A stretch of 12,921 bases of DNA from UBA6186 sp050012295. GTDB taxonomy: Bacteria > Pseudomonadota > Gammaproteobacteria > UBA6186 > Azoamicaceae. Location of the stretch: contig JBEKHL010000071.1 of assembly GCA_050012295.1 (NCBI GenBank), positions 1 to 12,921 of the forward strand, written 5' to 3'. A model generated the notes under the pieces. It ran no database searches. It was not told where the DNA came from and saw only the letters and a program-made list of their open reading frames with translations. Shown here one piece after another: positions 1-6,876 of the stretch (positions are counted from its first letter, which is position 1; every line of letters begins with the position of its first letter). Both the position numbers and the translations under genes were made by a program.

Positions 1-33
1 AGTAGAGAATAATATAAAATGCACGATAAACTT

Positions 34-78
34 ACCCTCCTTCGCTTCGAAGGAGGGTGGCAGCGTTAGCTGCCGGGT
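34..78. repeat. REP-like double hairpin
   Basis: Two adjacent perfect stem-loops lie here. The first has 11-bp arms (34-44 ACCCTCCTTCG and 48-58) with a 3-nt loop. The second has 6-bp arms (59-64 GGCAGC and 69-74) with loop GTTA, and is followed by GGGT, which can pair with the ACCC that opens the first stem. The segment is much more GC-rich than its surroundings. It looks like a dispersed palindromic intergenic repeat; it could also act as a terminator for a gene to the left, but no T-run follows on the + strand. Confidence 0.55.
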
Positions 79-138
79 GGATGATAAAATGAAAGAAAGT
101 TACACTTTTAGTCGCACCCAAGTTGAGGTAGATAGTTT

Positions 139-167
139 TTGACGAAACCATAATGATTAACTATATT
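139..167 (+). promoter_or_regulatory. Sigma70-type promoter for the metallopeptidase gene
   Basis: A -35 box TTGACG (139-144) and a -10 box TATATT (162-167) are separated by exactly 17 bp. Transcription would start near 174, giving a leader of about 54 nt before the ATG at 228. This is inferred from consensus matching only. Confidence 0.6.
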
Positions 168-214
168 CAAAACATTACTGGGGTGGTGGCACAAATAAAT
201 TAACCATTCTTCAT

Positions 215-222
215 GGAGGAGG
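215..222 (+). promoter_or_regulatory. Strong Shine-Dalgarno that sets the start at 228
   Basis: GGAGGAGG lies 5 nt before the ATG at 228. An in-frame ATG at 213 is overlapped by this sequence and has no ribosome-binding site of its own, so 228 is the better start. Confidence 0.75.
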
Positions 223-227
223 TTTAT

Positions 228-1595
228 ATGCCTTTTAATTCTTATTATAATTTATTTCCAAATACTGGTTATAACACATTCTTACCAAAATCCTCTGTTC
301 AGTTTTTTTCTAATTTTGATGCAGTTAATAACCAGTGCAGAATAGCAAAGGCTACTTTTTATTTACAAGATCCTTCTACCCTTGGTACTAAAGGTGAGGG
401 AGTAAGAGTGGCAAACGTTAGCGTTACTGGAAATACATTGGCTAATCCAATGATTACAAGTGTTCATCAAGTAAATCCAAATCCAGATGGAAACTTTGTA
501 TTTTCTCCTTTGACTGAAGAATTTAATATTACTAATGCTTTCGTTATAACAAATCTAGTAGTAAAGATGTATCAAAAAATTTTACAAAATATCAATACAA
601 CTCATCAATTCTTAAATTGGCAGTGGGGGGCTGGACAACCTTTAACAGTGGATGTTTATGCTGGGATGGAACAGAATGCCTTTTATGCACGTTCAAAAAA
701 AGCATTAAAATTTTTCTATTTTCCTGATCAATCTGGGAAAATAGTATATACTTCTGAATCGCTAGATGTAGTGGCACACGAAACCGGTCATGCTGTACTA
801 GATGCATTGATGCCAGGCTATTCTAATCCTACTCTTTTAGGAAGAAATGGAGAGCTTTATTCTAACCCAGAAACTGGTGCCTTACACGAAGCTTTTGGCG
901 ATTTAACTGCAATATTTTTGCTATTATCTTTGCCTGGAGTCAGCAATATTTTAATTAATCAGACAAAGGGTAATGTACATATACCAACTTTTTTAAATAG
1001 TTTAGCAGAGGAATTTGGTCATGTCTCTGGACAAGTTGCGTTACGTAATGCTGATAATGACTTAACTTTTGTACAGGCTACTAATGGCTATACAAATTTT
1101 GAAATACATCAACTTTCTAGTGTTTTTACTGGGGCCATCTACGATATTTTTGTAGATTTTTTTAATTTAAATAAAGTTAAAAATGCGGCAACATTAATTG
1201 CTACCGCTGAAAATGTTCAAAAATTACTTTTAATGGCTATTTTTGTTGGTCCACAAGAAGGAGCCTATTATATTGATATTGTTTTAGGAATGATGAAGTT
1301 AGAACCAGATCTGGTTAAAAAAGACATTATTCAATATCAGTTTTTTACTAAACGTGGCCTATGCAGAATCAACTATCAAGGTTATGGCATGTCGGAGTTA
1401 ATTAGTACTCAGTATAATAAAAATCCTGATAATAGAAGCTGTGCTACTTTTTTGCCGCAATATACTAATGCAAATAGGTTACCAGAAAAATTTTATTGCC
1501 CACCAACAATGTTATTTAGTAGCCAAGTAAACCAACCAATAATTTATCCAACTAGAAGTTATTACCCATTACTTTCACGGTATAGACTAGTTTAA
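228..1595 (+). CDS. Thermolysin-like (gluzincin) zinc metallopeptidase
   Basis: Predicted zinc-dependent endopeptidase of 455 aa, numbered from the ATG at 228. The zinc-binding motif HETGH is at residues 184-188 within VVAHETGHAVLD. A second motif, GALHEAFGDL, supplies a candidate third ligand, Glu221, with Asp225 four residues later. This HExxH plus ExxxD arrangement is that of the M4/M36 clan, although the gap between the motifs (about 33 residues) is longer than in thermolysin. His294 in FEIHQLSSVFTGAIYDI is a candidate for the transition-state histidine. I see no signal peptide, propeptide or membrane segment, which is odd for a clan that is mostly secreted; a cytosolic enzyme or non-Sec export is possible. 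The gene is monocistronic with its own promoter and Shine-Dalgarno. The clan is fairly secure; the exact family and substrate are unknown. Confidence 0.75.
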   Translation: MPFNSYYNLFPNTGYNTFLPKSSVQFFSNFDAVNNQCRIAKATFYLQDPSTLGTKGEGVRVANVSVTGNTLANPMITSVHQVNPNPDGNFVFSPLTEEFNITNAFVITNLVVKMYQKILQNINTTHQFLNWQWGAGQPLTVDVYAGMEQNAFYARSKKALKFFYFPDQSGKIVYTSESLDVVAHETGHAVLDALMPGYSNPTLLGRNGELYSNPETGALHEAFGDLTAIFLLLSLPGVSNILINQTKGNVHIPTFLNSLAEEFGHVSGQVALRNADNDLTFVQATNGYTNFEIHQLSSVFTGAIYDIFVDFFNLNKVKNAATLIATAENVQKLLLMAIFVGPQEGAYYIDIVLGMMKLEPDLVKKDIIQYQFFTKRGLCRINYQGYGMSELISTQYNKNPDNRSCATFLPQYTNANRLPEKFYCPPTMLFSSQVNQPIIYPTRSYYPLLSRYRLV

Positions 1596-1607
1596 ATTGG
1601 GGCGGTG

Positions 1608-1630
1608 TGGGTAATTTGTAATCTTACCCA
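1608..1630 (+). terminator. Weak hairpin after the metallopeptidase gene
   Basis: TGGGTAA (1608-1614) pairs with TTACCCA (1624-1630) across a 9-nt loop, 13 nt after the stop codon. An alternative longer-range pairing joins AAATTGGG (1594-1601) to CCCAATTT (1627-1634). There is only a short T-rich stretch after it, so it is at best a weak terminator. Confidence 0.3.
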
Positions 1631-1657
1631 ATTTCAATGGACATGCATACACCATGT

Positions 1658-1736
1658 ATGTCGATAAACTTGATTTATATCGACACATTTCATTGACATG
1701 TCGACTTAATCGACATATTATAAAAACATGTCGACA
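1658..1736. promoter_or_regulatory. Phased TCGA-centred operator array upstream of fic
   Basis: Five copies of a motif close to ATGTCGAC/T (or its complement) occur in 79 bp, with TCGA cores beginning at 1661, 1680, 1701, 1710 and 1731. The steps are 19, 21, 9 and 21 bp, close to whole or double helical turns, so the sites would lie on one face of the DNA. Two central copies form the palindrome ATGTCGACTTAATCGACAT (1698-1716), which fills the spacer of the fic promoter. The two upstream copies form a second, imperfect inverted repeat. This layout indicates cooperative repression. The binding protein is not identified; the winged-helix tail of the Fic protein is one candidate. Confidence 0.6.
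1693..1721 (+). promoter_or_regulatory. Near-consensus promoter for fic
   Basis: A perfect -35 box TTGACA (1693-1698) and a -10 box TATTAT (1716-1721) are separated by 17 bp. The predicted start falls near 1728, at an ATG. The spacer is occupied by a palindromic operator, so the promoter is probably strong but tightly repressed. Confidence 0.7.
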
Positions 1737-1763
1737 AAAATGGAAAATATAAACATATCATGA
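1728..1763 (+). CDS. Possible 11-codon leader peptide overlapping fic
   Basis: ATG at 1728 opens a short frame encoding MSTKMENINIS and ends in TGA at 1761-1763, overlapping the fic start as ATGA. The ATG is 6 nt beyond the -10 box, at the expected transcription start, so the message could be leaderless. The fic ATG has no clear Shine-Dalgarno of its own, which fits translational coupling through this leader. A frame this short can arise by chance; the case rests on position alone. Confidence 0.3.
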   Translation: MSTKMENINIS

Positions 1764-2872
1764 AAATAGATGTAGCTGCGCCCTATAATGACTTGCCAAA
1801 CCTTCCTCCAAAGCATGATCTAGAGACAAAGAAGATTTTAAAGCATTGTATAGAAGCTCGAGCGGCATTGGCTGAGTTGCATAGAGCGGCAGAAATGCTT
1901 CCAAATCAAACTGTACTCATAAATACTTTGCCGTTACTGGAAGCACAAGCAAGTTCAGAGATAGAAAATATTGTAACAACGACTGATAAGTTGTTTCAGT
2001 ATGCGAATGATATGTCCTCACCGCAAATAGATCCATCTACAAAAGAGGCGCTACTTTATAGAAAGGCCTTAAAAGAAGGTTTTGAAAAAATAAAAAGTCG
2101 TCCATCAAATACGGTACTTGCAGAGCAGATATGCTCAACTTTGCGTGGTATAGATATGACGGTAAGAAAAGTGCCTGGTACGACCTTGAGTAATCAGATG
2201 ACTGGAAAAATTATCTATACGCCTCCTGTAGGTGAATCTTTACTTAGAGATAAGTTGAGCAATTGGGGGCAGTTTTTACATGATGAGAGTGAAATTGATC
2301 CATTAATCAAGATGGCGGTTGGACATTATCAATTTGAAGCAATACACCCTTTTACTGATGGTAATGGTAGAACTGGAAGAATTTTGAATACACTGTATCT
2401 TATAGAGCAAAATTTGCTAACGTTACCGATATTATATTTGAGTCGTTATATTATTCTTAATAAAAATGACTATTACAAAAATTTATTAAATGTAACTTTA
2501 TCAGAAGATTGGGAGACATGGATAATCTATATGTTGAATGCCATAAAAGAAACGTCTAAGTGGACTAGTCAAAAAATCATGACCATAATTACTCTTGTGG
2601 AAGAAACAAGAATATATGTTAAAAATAATCTGCCCAAGATATATACAAGAGAGATTGTAGATCTGCTGTTTATGCAGCCTTATTGTAGAATATCTAATGT
2701 AGTAGATTCGGGAATTGCAAAGAGGCAAGCTGGTTCAGAATATCTTAAAAAATTGGCAAGTATAAATGTTTTACAAGAAAAAGAGATTGGTAGGGAAAAA
2801 ATATTTATTAACCCAAGATTTATGAGTATTCTTTTAAAAGATACGAATAATTATGCACCATTTGATATGTAA
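1760..2872 (+). CDS. fic: Fic family protein, probable protein adenylyltransferase
   Basis: 370 aa, very close in length and layout to the Shewanella SoFic type. Fic enzymes transfer AMP from ATP to hydroxyl groups of target proteins. The catalytic loop HPFTDGNGRTGR is at residues 196-207 and matches HPFx(D/E)GNGRxxR, with His196 the expected catalytic base. The N-terminal inhibitory helix is present as SSEIEN at residues 65-70, fitting (S/T)xxxE(G/N) with Glu69 as the blocking glutamate, so this is a class II, self-restrained Fic protein. Residues after about 280 resemble a winged-helix domain, common in this subgroup and possibly DNA-binding. No partner antitoxin gene adjoins it, consistent with the inhibitor being built in. 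The ATG at 1760 lacks a clear Shine-Dalgarno. Regulation is likely through the operator array. The protein target is unknown. Confidence 0.9.
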   Translation: MKIDVAAPYNDLPNLPPKHDLETKKILKHCIEARAALAELHRAAEMLPNQTVLINTLPLLEAQASSEIENIVTTTDKLFQYANDMSSPQIDPSTKEALLYRKALKEGFEKIKSRPSNTVLAEQICSTLRGIDMTVRKVPGTTLSNQMTGKIIYTPPVGESLLRDKLSNWGQFLHDESEIDPLIKMAVGHYQFEAIHPFTDGNGRTGRILNTLYLIEQNLLTLPILYLSRYIILNKNDYYKNLLNVTLSEDWETWIIYMLNAIKETSKWTSQKIMTIITLVEETRIYVKNNLPKIYTREIVDLLFMQPYCRISNVVDSGIAKRQAGSEYLKKLASINVLQEKEIGREKIFINPRFMSILLKDTNNYAPFDM

Positions 2873-2905
2873 CCAAACAAATTAAAATAGTGTAGCACCA
2901 ATATA

Positions 2906-2928
2906 TGGTGGAGGCGGCGGGAGTTGAA
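2906..2928 (-). other. tmRNA/tRNA 3'-end fragment, candidate attachment site
   Basis: Read on the minus strand, these 23 nt start with TTCAACTCCCGC and end with CGCCTCCACCA. That is the T-loop, the 3' side of the T-stem, the 3' acceptor strand, a discriminator A and an encoded CCA, in the right order and spacing for the end of a one-piece tmRNA (or a tRNA). The sequence before it on that strand does not supply the GCGGG needed to close the T-stem, so no complete RNA gene is here. Such 3'-end fragments are what tyrosine-recombinase elements leave at their att boundary. No integrase gene is in the window. Confidence 0.5.
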
Positions 2929-3065
2929 TTGTTAGCGAGAAGCATTGTACTGTAAGGATTTTTGTAATTAGGTTTTATAATATACCCCAAAAAATTTGTT
3001 ACTGAAGCAGGAACTAAATTATAAACCAATACAATATTTTTATCTGATTTTTCCAAGTTTCTAAC

Positions 3066-3092
3066 AATTCTCTACACAGTGCGTAGAGAATT
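3066..3092 (-). terminator. Hairpin downstream of the YhcG-like gene
   Basis: AATTCTCTAC (3066-3075) and GTAGAGAATT (3083-3092) are perfect 10-bp arms around a 7-nt loop, just after the stop of the minus-strand nuclease gene. The minus strand beyond it has no clear T-run, so it may be a weak terminator, an mRNA-end stabiliser or a small repeat. The string GTAGAGAAT also occurs at the very start of the window (2-10), which hints at a dispersed element. Confidence 0.4.
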
Positions 3093-3097
3093 TAGGT

Positions 3098-4129
3098 TCA
3101 TATTTTACTAAAATCTTTAGCCAACTCAGCTTCTAGCTGTTCAATTGTTGGTAAATTAGTTTTAATTTGATCTGGCAAAGCTTCTGTAAGCCTATATTCA
3201 GCTAGTCCTATAGGCTTAGTCATATCTCGCAAAGTATATTCTGCTAACACATTGTTTTTGGATTTGCATAAAATAATCCCTATAGTTGGTTCATCACTTG
3301 GATGTTTAACCAAATCATCTACAGCAGACAAATAGAAATTCATTTTACCAGCATATTCTGGTTTAAAATCTTTATCTTTTAATTCAATAACACAAAAACA
3401 ACGTAATTTTAAATGATAAAATAACAAATCAATGTAAAAATCCTTTTCTCCAACCTCTAAGTGATACTGTCTACCAACAAAAGCAAAACCAGCCCCTAGC
3501 TCAAGTAGAAATTTTTCCATATGCTCAACTAAAGCTCTTTCAATCTCTCGTTCATGGGCTTCATCACCAACATTAAGAAAGTCGAATATATATGGATCTT
3601 TAAGTGCATAGTGAGCTAAATCAGACTGTGGTGATGCAAGTTTATCTTTAAAGTTAGAAATGGCAGCACCTTTACGCTTATGCAGAGCGGTTTCTATTTG
3701 TATAACCATCATAGGGCAAGACCAGCCATATTCTATGGCATGTTTTACGTAAAACAAACGAGTATCTTTATCAGCTACTTTATTTAGAAGGATTATATTA
3801 TGATACCAGGTCAATTGTGCAAGTGTCGCTTGCACAAATTCAAGATCAGGGTATTCTTGAGCGAATTTGCGCATGTATTTAAGGTTTCTAGTACCGAAAC
3901 CTTTAGATTCGGGGAATGCAATTTTTAAATCTCTGCTTAATTGCTCAATGATTTTGGCTCCCCAACCATGGATTTCTTGGGAACGAAGAATTTCAGTCCC
4001 TATATGATGATATAAAAGTATCAATTCTTTGTTAACAGATAAAGCAGCTTTATAGCGTGATGCAGCTACACGTTTCTTGAGATTATCTAAAAAACCAAGA
4101 TAGTCACTATTAATTAAATTGTTATTCAT
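3098..4129 (-). CDS. YhcG/DUF1016 family PD-(D/E)XK nuclease
   Basis: 343 aa. The N-terminal half (about residues 10-160) is the conserved helical DUF1016 region, including IHGWGAKIIEQLSRDL and FPESKGFGTRNLKYMRKFA. The C-terminal half holds the nuclease core: YIDLLFYH with Asp234, then VIELK with Glu249 and Lys251, which is the D...ExK signature. The next motif reads GKMNFYLSAVDD; many relatives have Gln in place of Lys262. Length and both halves match complete family members, so it looks intact. Relatives are often found in mobile islands and near restriction or defence genes; E. coli YhcG is the usual reference. It is divergent from the TOTE-type primase gene, with 115 bp between the two starts. 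DNA cleavage is predicted from the fold; the biological target is unknown. Confidence 0.88.
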   Translation of the reverse strand: MNNNLINSDYLGFLDNLKKRVAASRYKAALSVNKELILLYHHIGTEILRSQEIHGWGAKIIEQLSRDLKIAFPESKGFGTRNLKYMRKFAQEYPDLEFVQATLAQLTWYHNIILLNKVADKDTRLFYVKHAIEYGWSCPMMVIQIETALHKRKGAAISNFKDKLASPQSDLAHYALKDPYIFDFLNVGDEAHEREIERALVEHMEKFLLELGAGFAFVGRQYHLEVGEKDFYIDLLFYHLKLRCFCVIELKDKDFKPEYAGKMNFYLSAVDDLVKHPSDEPTIGIILCKSKNNVLAEYTLRDMTKPIGLAEYRLTEALPDQIKTNLPTIEQLEAELAKDFSKI

Positions 4130-4158
4130 AATACTACCATAAAATCATATAATCACGT

Positions 4159-4188
4159 ATTCTATACTAGTGAACAAGTGACTTGCAA
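4159..4188 (-). promoter_or_regulatory. Promoter for the YhcG-like gene
   Basis: On the minus strand a -35 box TTGCAA (4183-4188) and a -10 box TAGAAT (4159-4164) are 18 bp apart, about 30 nt before the ATG at 4129. TATAGA with a 16-bp spacer is an overlapping alternative. No equally clear promoter is visible for the divergent primase gene in this AT-rich gap. Confidence 0.45.
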
Positions 4189-4244
4189 TATTGAAATTTA
4201 ATAATGAAATCTTTGATTTACTTTAATAATTTTTAAAATATACC

Positions 4245-5345
4245 ATGATTAATAAATTGCTTGATTCTGAAAAAATAATTTTATTAGAACAAGAAATAGC
4301 TTATTTGAAGCAGTTATTGTTATTAAACAACATAGCATATGATACAGAATTTAATAAATTAAACAAATCTAATAGTTGTTCTATTATTAACAACTACAAT
4401 CCAAATAAATCATTAACGCCAATAGAAAAAATTCAGTTGTTTTTATCCTTTTTTAAAGGAAGATCTGATGTTTATGCTTTGCGTTGGGAAAATACCCAAA
4501 CAAATCGTAAAGGATATTATCCTGCGATTGATTTCGCATGGTGCCGCACAAAATGTAATACTAGTGATAAAAAATGTAACAATTGCCCAAATAAAAAATA
4601 TAAGGCACTAACAAATCAAATAATACATGATCATTTAACTGGGAAAAGCTTTATAGGTATTTATCCGTTATTACCGAAAGAATATTGTAATTTTATTGCA
4701 ATAGATTTTGATAAATCTAATTGGCAAATGGACATTATAAACTTTGTAGAAAGCTGTGAACAATATAACATTCCACATTTGGTAGAACGTTCTCAATCAG
4801 GTAATGGTGCGCATGTATGGATCTTCTTTGAAGATGCAATTCCTGCCTACATTGCAAGAAATTTAGGCACAGCTTTATTAACAGCTACAATGCAGCATAA
4901 TAAATATTTAGCTATGGAATCATATGATCGATTATTTCCTAACCAAGACACTATTCCTAATGGTGGATTGGGTAATCTTATAGCGTTACCATTACATGGT
5001 AAGCGAAGAGAATGTGGTAATACTGTATTTGTAAATGTTAAAAAAGATTTCTTACCATATGCAGATCAATGGGATATTTTAAGCAAAACAAACAAATTAT
5101 CACTTAGAACGGTTGAAACATTATTAACTAAAATTAATGAATCATTTGGAATATTAGATGTCAAAATATATGATACACCAGAATATAATGCACCTTGGCT
5201 AAGCAAACAAACAAATAAGTTTCCTGAAATTTTGGAGCCATTGCCAAAGTCTTTACGAATTACTAAATCAGATCTGTTATATCCTAATCTCCAAGCCATT
5301 TTTATACACTACAGTCTTGTAGTAACTTTTTATCTATACATCTAA
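4245..5345 (+). CDS. TOTE-type archaeo-eukaryotic primase, 5' fragment cut by IS
   Basis: The frame encodes 366 aa, but only residues 1-347 are native; codons from 5286 onward are IS end sequence and add a 19-residue foreign tail. Residues 5-35 form a short leucine-rich coiled coil. Cys100, Cys104, Cys111 and Cys114 form a zinc-binding cluster. The primase core follows: AIDFD (Asp154 and Asp156, the metal-binding DxD) and SGNGAHVW (His190). This N-terminal arrangement is that of the primase of TOTE conflict systems, whose full products continue into a superfamily 2 helicase and a nuclease. Those parts are missing here, so the complete activity is lost, although the primase core itself is whole. 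TOTE systems are proposed to act against foreign nucleic acids. The family call is strong; whether the fragment is expressed or stable is unknown. Confidence 0.82.
   Translation: MINKLLDSEKIILLEQEIAYLKQLLLLNNIAYDTEFNKLNKSNSCSIINNYNPNKSLTPIEKIQLFLSFFKGRSDVYALRWENTQTNRKGYYPAIDFAWCRTKCNTSDKKCNNCPNKKYKALTNQIIHDHLTGKSFIGIYPLLPKEYCNFIAIDFDKSNWQMDIINFVESCEQYNIPHLVERSQSGNGAHVWIFFEDAIPAYIARNLGTALLTATMQHNKYLAMESYDRLFPNQDTIPNGGLGNLIALPLHGKRRECGNTVFVNVKKDFLPYADQWDILSKTNKLSLRTVETLLTKINESFGILDVKIYDTPEYNAPWLSKQTNKFPEILEPLPKSLRITKSDLLYPNLQAIFIHYSLVVTFYLYI
5286..5313 (+). repeat. Left terminal inverted repeat of the IS
   Basis: It starts AATCTCCAAGCC and ends TATACACTACA, and matches the complement of 6877-6904 with a single mismatch at 5298 (A here, G in the other copy). 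A small stem-loop, CTACA-GTCT-TGTAG (5309-5322), overlaps the inner border. The repeat adds the last codons to the truncated primase frame. Confidence 0.85.
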
Positions 5346-5389
5346 TAATTTTTTCTTGTTGTTTAGTAAGAGCTACCATACGAGATATT

Positions 5390-6760
5390 TTAAATCCTTA
5401 ACGCTTCTATTGGTGAAATTTCTATTTTTGTAAGTTTATATTTTAATAGTGAAAGCAATAGATAGGAAAGATAGCATATAAAAACGTGTGCCACAACACG
5501 ATTATATAGCCAATGTCTTATTGGTTGAACTTTTATGACCCCTTTTAAACTTTGAAAAGCTTTTTCAACAACATCCTTATCAAAATACAATCTAACTATT
5601 TTTTCGTTAGATAATTTTTCAGTTGTGAAAATACAAGAATAACCATCAAATTCTTCAGTAATTTTTAATTGATTTAATAAAAGTTCATGATTTTTATCAA
5701 AGAATTTTTCTAATTCTTGCTTAATCTTCTTCCCATTCTTTAAAAGATTTTGTGCATTACTAATTTCATCAAACCTAGATTCTTTTATATCTTTTTTTAA
5801 TTGTTCATTATAACAAAATAGAATGGTGCCTTTTGTTCTGCCTATACTATAAGGTGTACCTATAACATAAAATATGGTTTTGTTTAATTTTACCCTGTTT
5901 TTATAGTCTAAAAACACATTTTTATTTATAAATTTACGCAAAATTGGTTTGACACCTTCATTTAAAGGGATACCACATAAAACATTCCATTTTAAAGAAA
6001 AAATATCTTGTTGATTTTTCTTGGAACTTATGCCCCTGTCAAAAATAATTAAACCATCTTTGATCCCATATTCTTTAAATGCCGTTAATGAATCAGAAAA
6101 TGTTCTAGCATCGTGAATGTTCCCATCGAAAACCTTATGAAATATAGGAATACCTTCGCTTTTAGTTACCCCTAATCCAATTTGAATCAGTGGTCTACCC
6201 TTAACTCCATCTTTGTCTTTACCTAACTTACCTAGCAAACATTTTGTACCGTATAAATAAGTATTAGTTACATCATATATGATGCCAGCATTATCTATTT
6301 TATATTTATTCTTTACATTATTAAAAATTTCAACTTGTAATTTTGTGCTGTCTTTTGATTCTAATGAGTCTAACGCTTGTAATAGCCTAGCTTCAGTAAG
6401 CCCATCTAGATCTAGTATCATATTTAGATCTGTTCTTTCAAACCAACATGACATTTGATTAATGCTTTTATAATCGATGCAATGTGCAAATACCAAACTA
6501 AGAATTTCCTCTCCATATTCCCCTAAAGTTTCTGACAATTTGATCTCTTTAGCTATGTGGTTTAAAACAAGCAGCGGACCGCTTAGTTTTACCTGCTCAA
6601 TTTCAATATTAGATATAGAAGACGATAATATTCTTTCTCCGTCAGCTTCTTTACCTATATATTTAATATGATGTTGACGGACAACACCATTTATTCTGAC
6701 GTTCTCTACCTCTGCCAGATAAATTTTATTGCCTTTTTTAATTTTCCTAATGAAACTCAT
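5390..6760 (-). CDS. IS1634 family (IS4-type) transposase
   Basis: DDE transposase that cuts and joins the IS ends; 456 aa with the start at 6760. An upstream in-frame ATG at 6799 would add 13 residues, but the conserved family N-terminus begins at MSFIRKIKKGNKIYLAEVEN, and the likely promoter lies between the two ATGs. The catalytic residues are all visible: Asp163 in IYDVTNTY, Asp241 in IIFDRG, and Glu399 in the IS4-type Y(2)R(3)E(6)K signature, here Tyr392, Lys395 (replacing Arg), Glu399 and Lys406. No stop or frameshift interrupts it and its length is normal for the family, so it is probably functional. It reads towards the truncated primase gene. Confidence 0.9.
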   Translation of the reverse strand: MSFIRKIKKGNKIYLAEVENVRINGVVRQHHIKYIGKEADGERILSSSISNIEIEQVKLSGPLLVLNHIAKEIKLSETLGEYGEEILSLVFAHCIDYKSINQMSCWFERTDLNMILDLDGLTEARLLQALDSLESKDSTKLQVEIFNNVKNKYKIDNAGIIYDVTNTYLYGTKCLLGKLGKDKDGVKGRPLIQIGLGVTKSEGIPIFHKVFDGNIHDARTFSDSLTAFKEYGIKDGLIIFDRGISSKKNQQDIFSLKWNVLCGIPLNEGVKPILRKFINKNVFLDYKNRVKLNKTIFYVIGTPYSIGRTKGTILFCYNEQLKKDIKESRFDEISNAQNLLKNGKKIKQELEKFFDKNHELLLNQLKITEEFDGYSCIFTTEKLSNEKIVRLYFDKDVVEKAFQSLKGVIKVQPIRHWLYNRVVAHVFICYLSYLLLSLLKYKLTKIEISPIEALRI

Positions 6761-6762
6761 AA

Positions 6763-6783
6763 TAGTGTATATAGTATACACTA
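6763..6783. promoter_or_regulatory. Transposase operator built from the IS-end core
   Basis: A perfect palindrome with 9-bp arms TAGTGTATA and TATACACTA around TAG. Its right arm is part of an internal copy (6775-6785) of TATACACTACA, the 11-bp inner core of both IS ends. On the minus strand it covers a candidate -10 box (TACTAT, 6771-6776), 17 bp from TTGCAT (6794-6799). A transposase that binds its ends could therefore bind here and repress itself. Confidence 0.5.
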
Positions 6784-6876
6784 CACAATAAAAATGCAAC
6801 TAATTTTTAAAGATATAGTTTTATAAAATTGTCGGTATTTATGGGGCTAAATAGGCTGTAGGATTTATACTATAGT

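Noticed and set aside
592..807. Minus-strand frame inside the metallopeptidase gene
   Set aside because: Lies wholly within a well-supported coding region on the other strand; its composition is that of a shadow frame.
177..1607. Similar strings ACTGGGGTGGTG (177-188) and ATTGGGGCGGTG (1596-1607) flanking the metallopeptidase gene
   Set aside because: Only 10 of 12 bases match and the sequence is simple (G/T-rich); too weak to call a direct repeat of a mobile unit.
2501..2728. Minus-strand frame inside fic
   Set aside because: Overlaps the winged-helix part of fic and resembles no known protein.
2895..2930. A complete tRNA or tmRNA gene
   Set aside because: Only the 3' 23 nt are recognisable; the paired T-stem strand and all other arms are absent on the minus strand.
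2820..3056. 78-codon minus-strand frame
   Set aside because: It overlaps the 3' end of fic and the tmRNA-like fragment, has no recognisable domain and no ribosome-binding site that I could see.
5066..5299. Minus-strand frame inside the primase fragment
   Set aside because: Antisense to conserved primase sequence and runs into the IS end.
6477..6671. Plus-strand frame inside the transposase gene
   Set aside because: Antisense to a conserved transposase sequence, with no support of its own.
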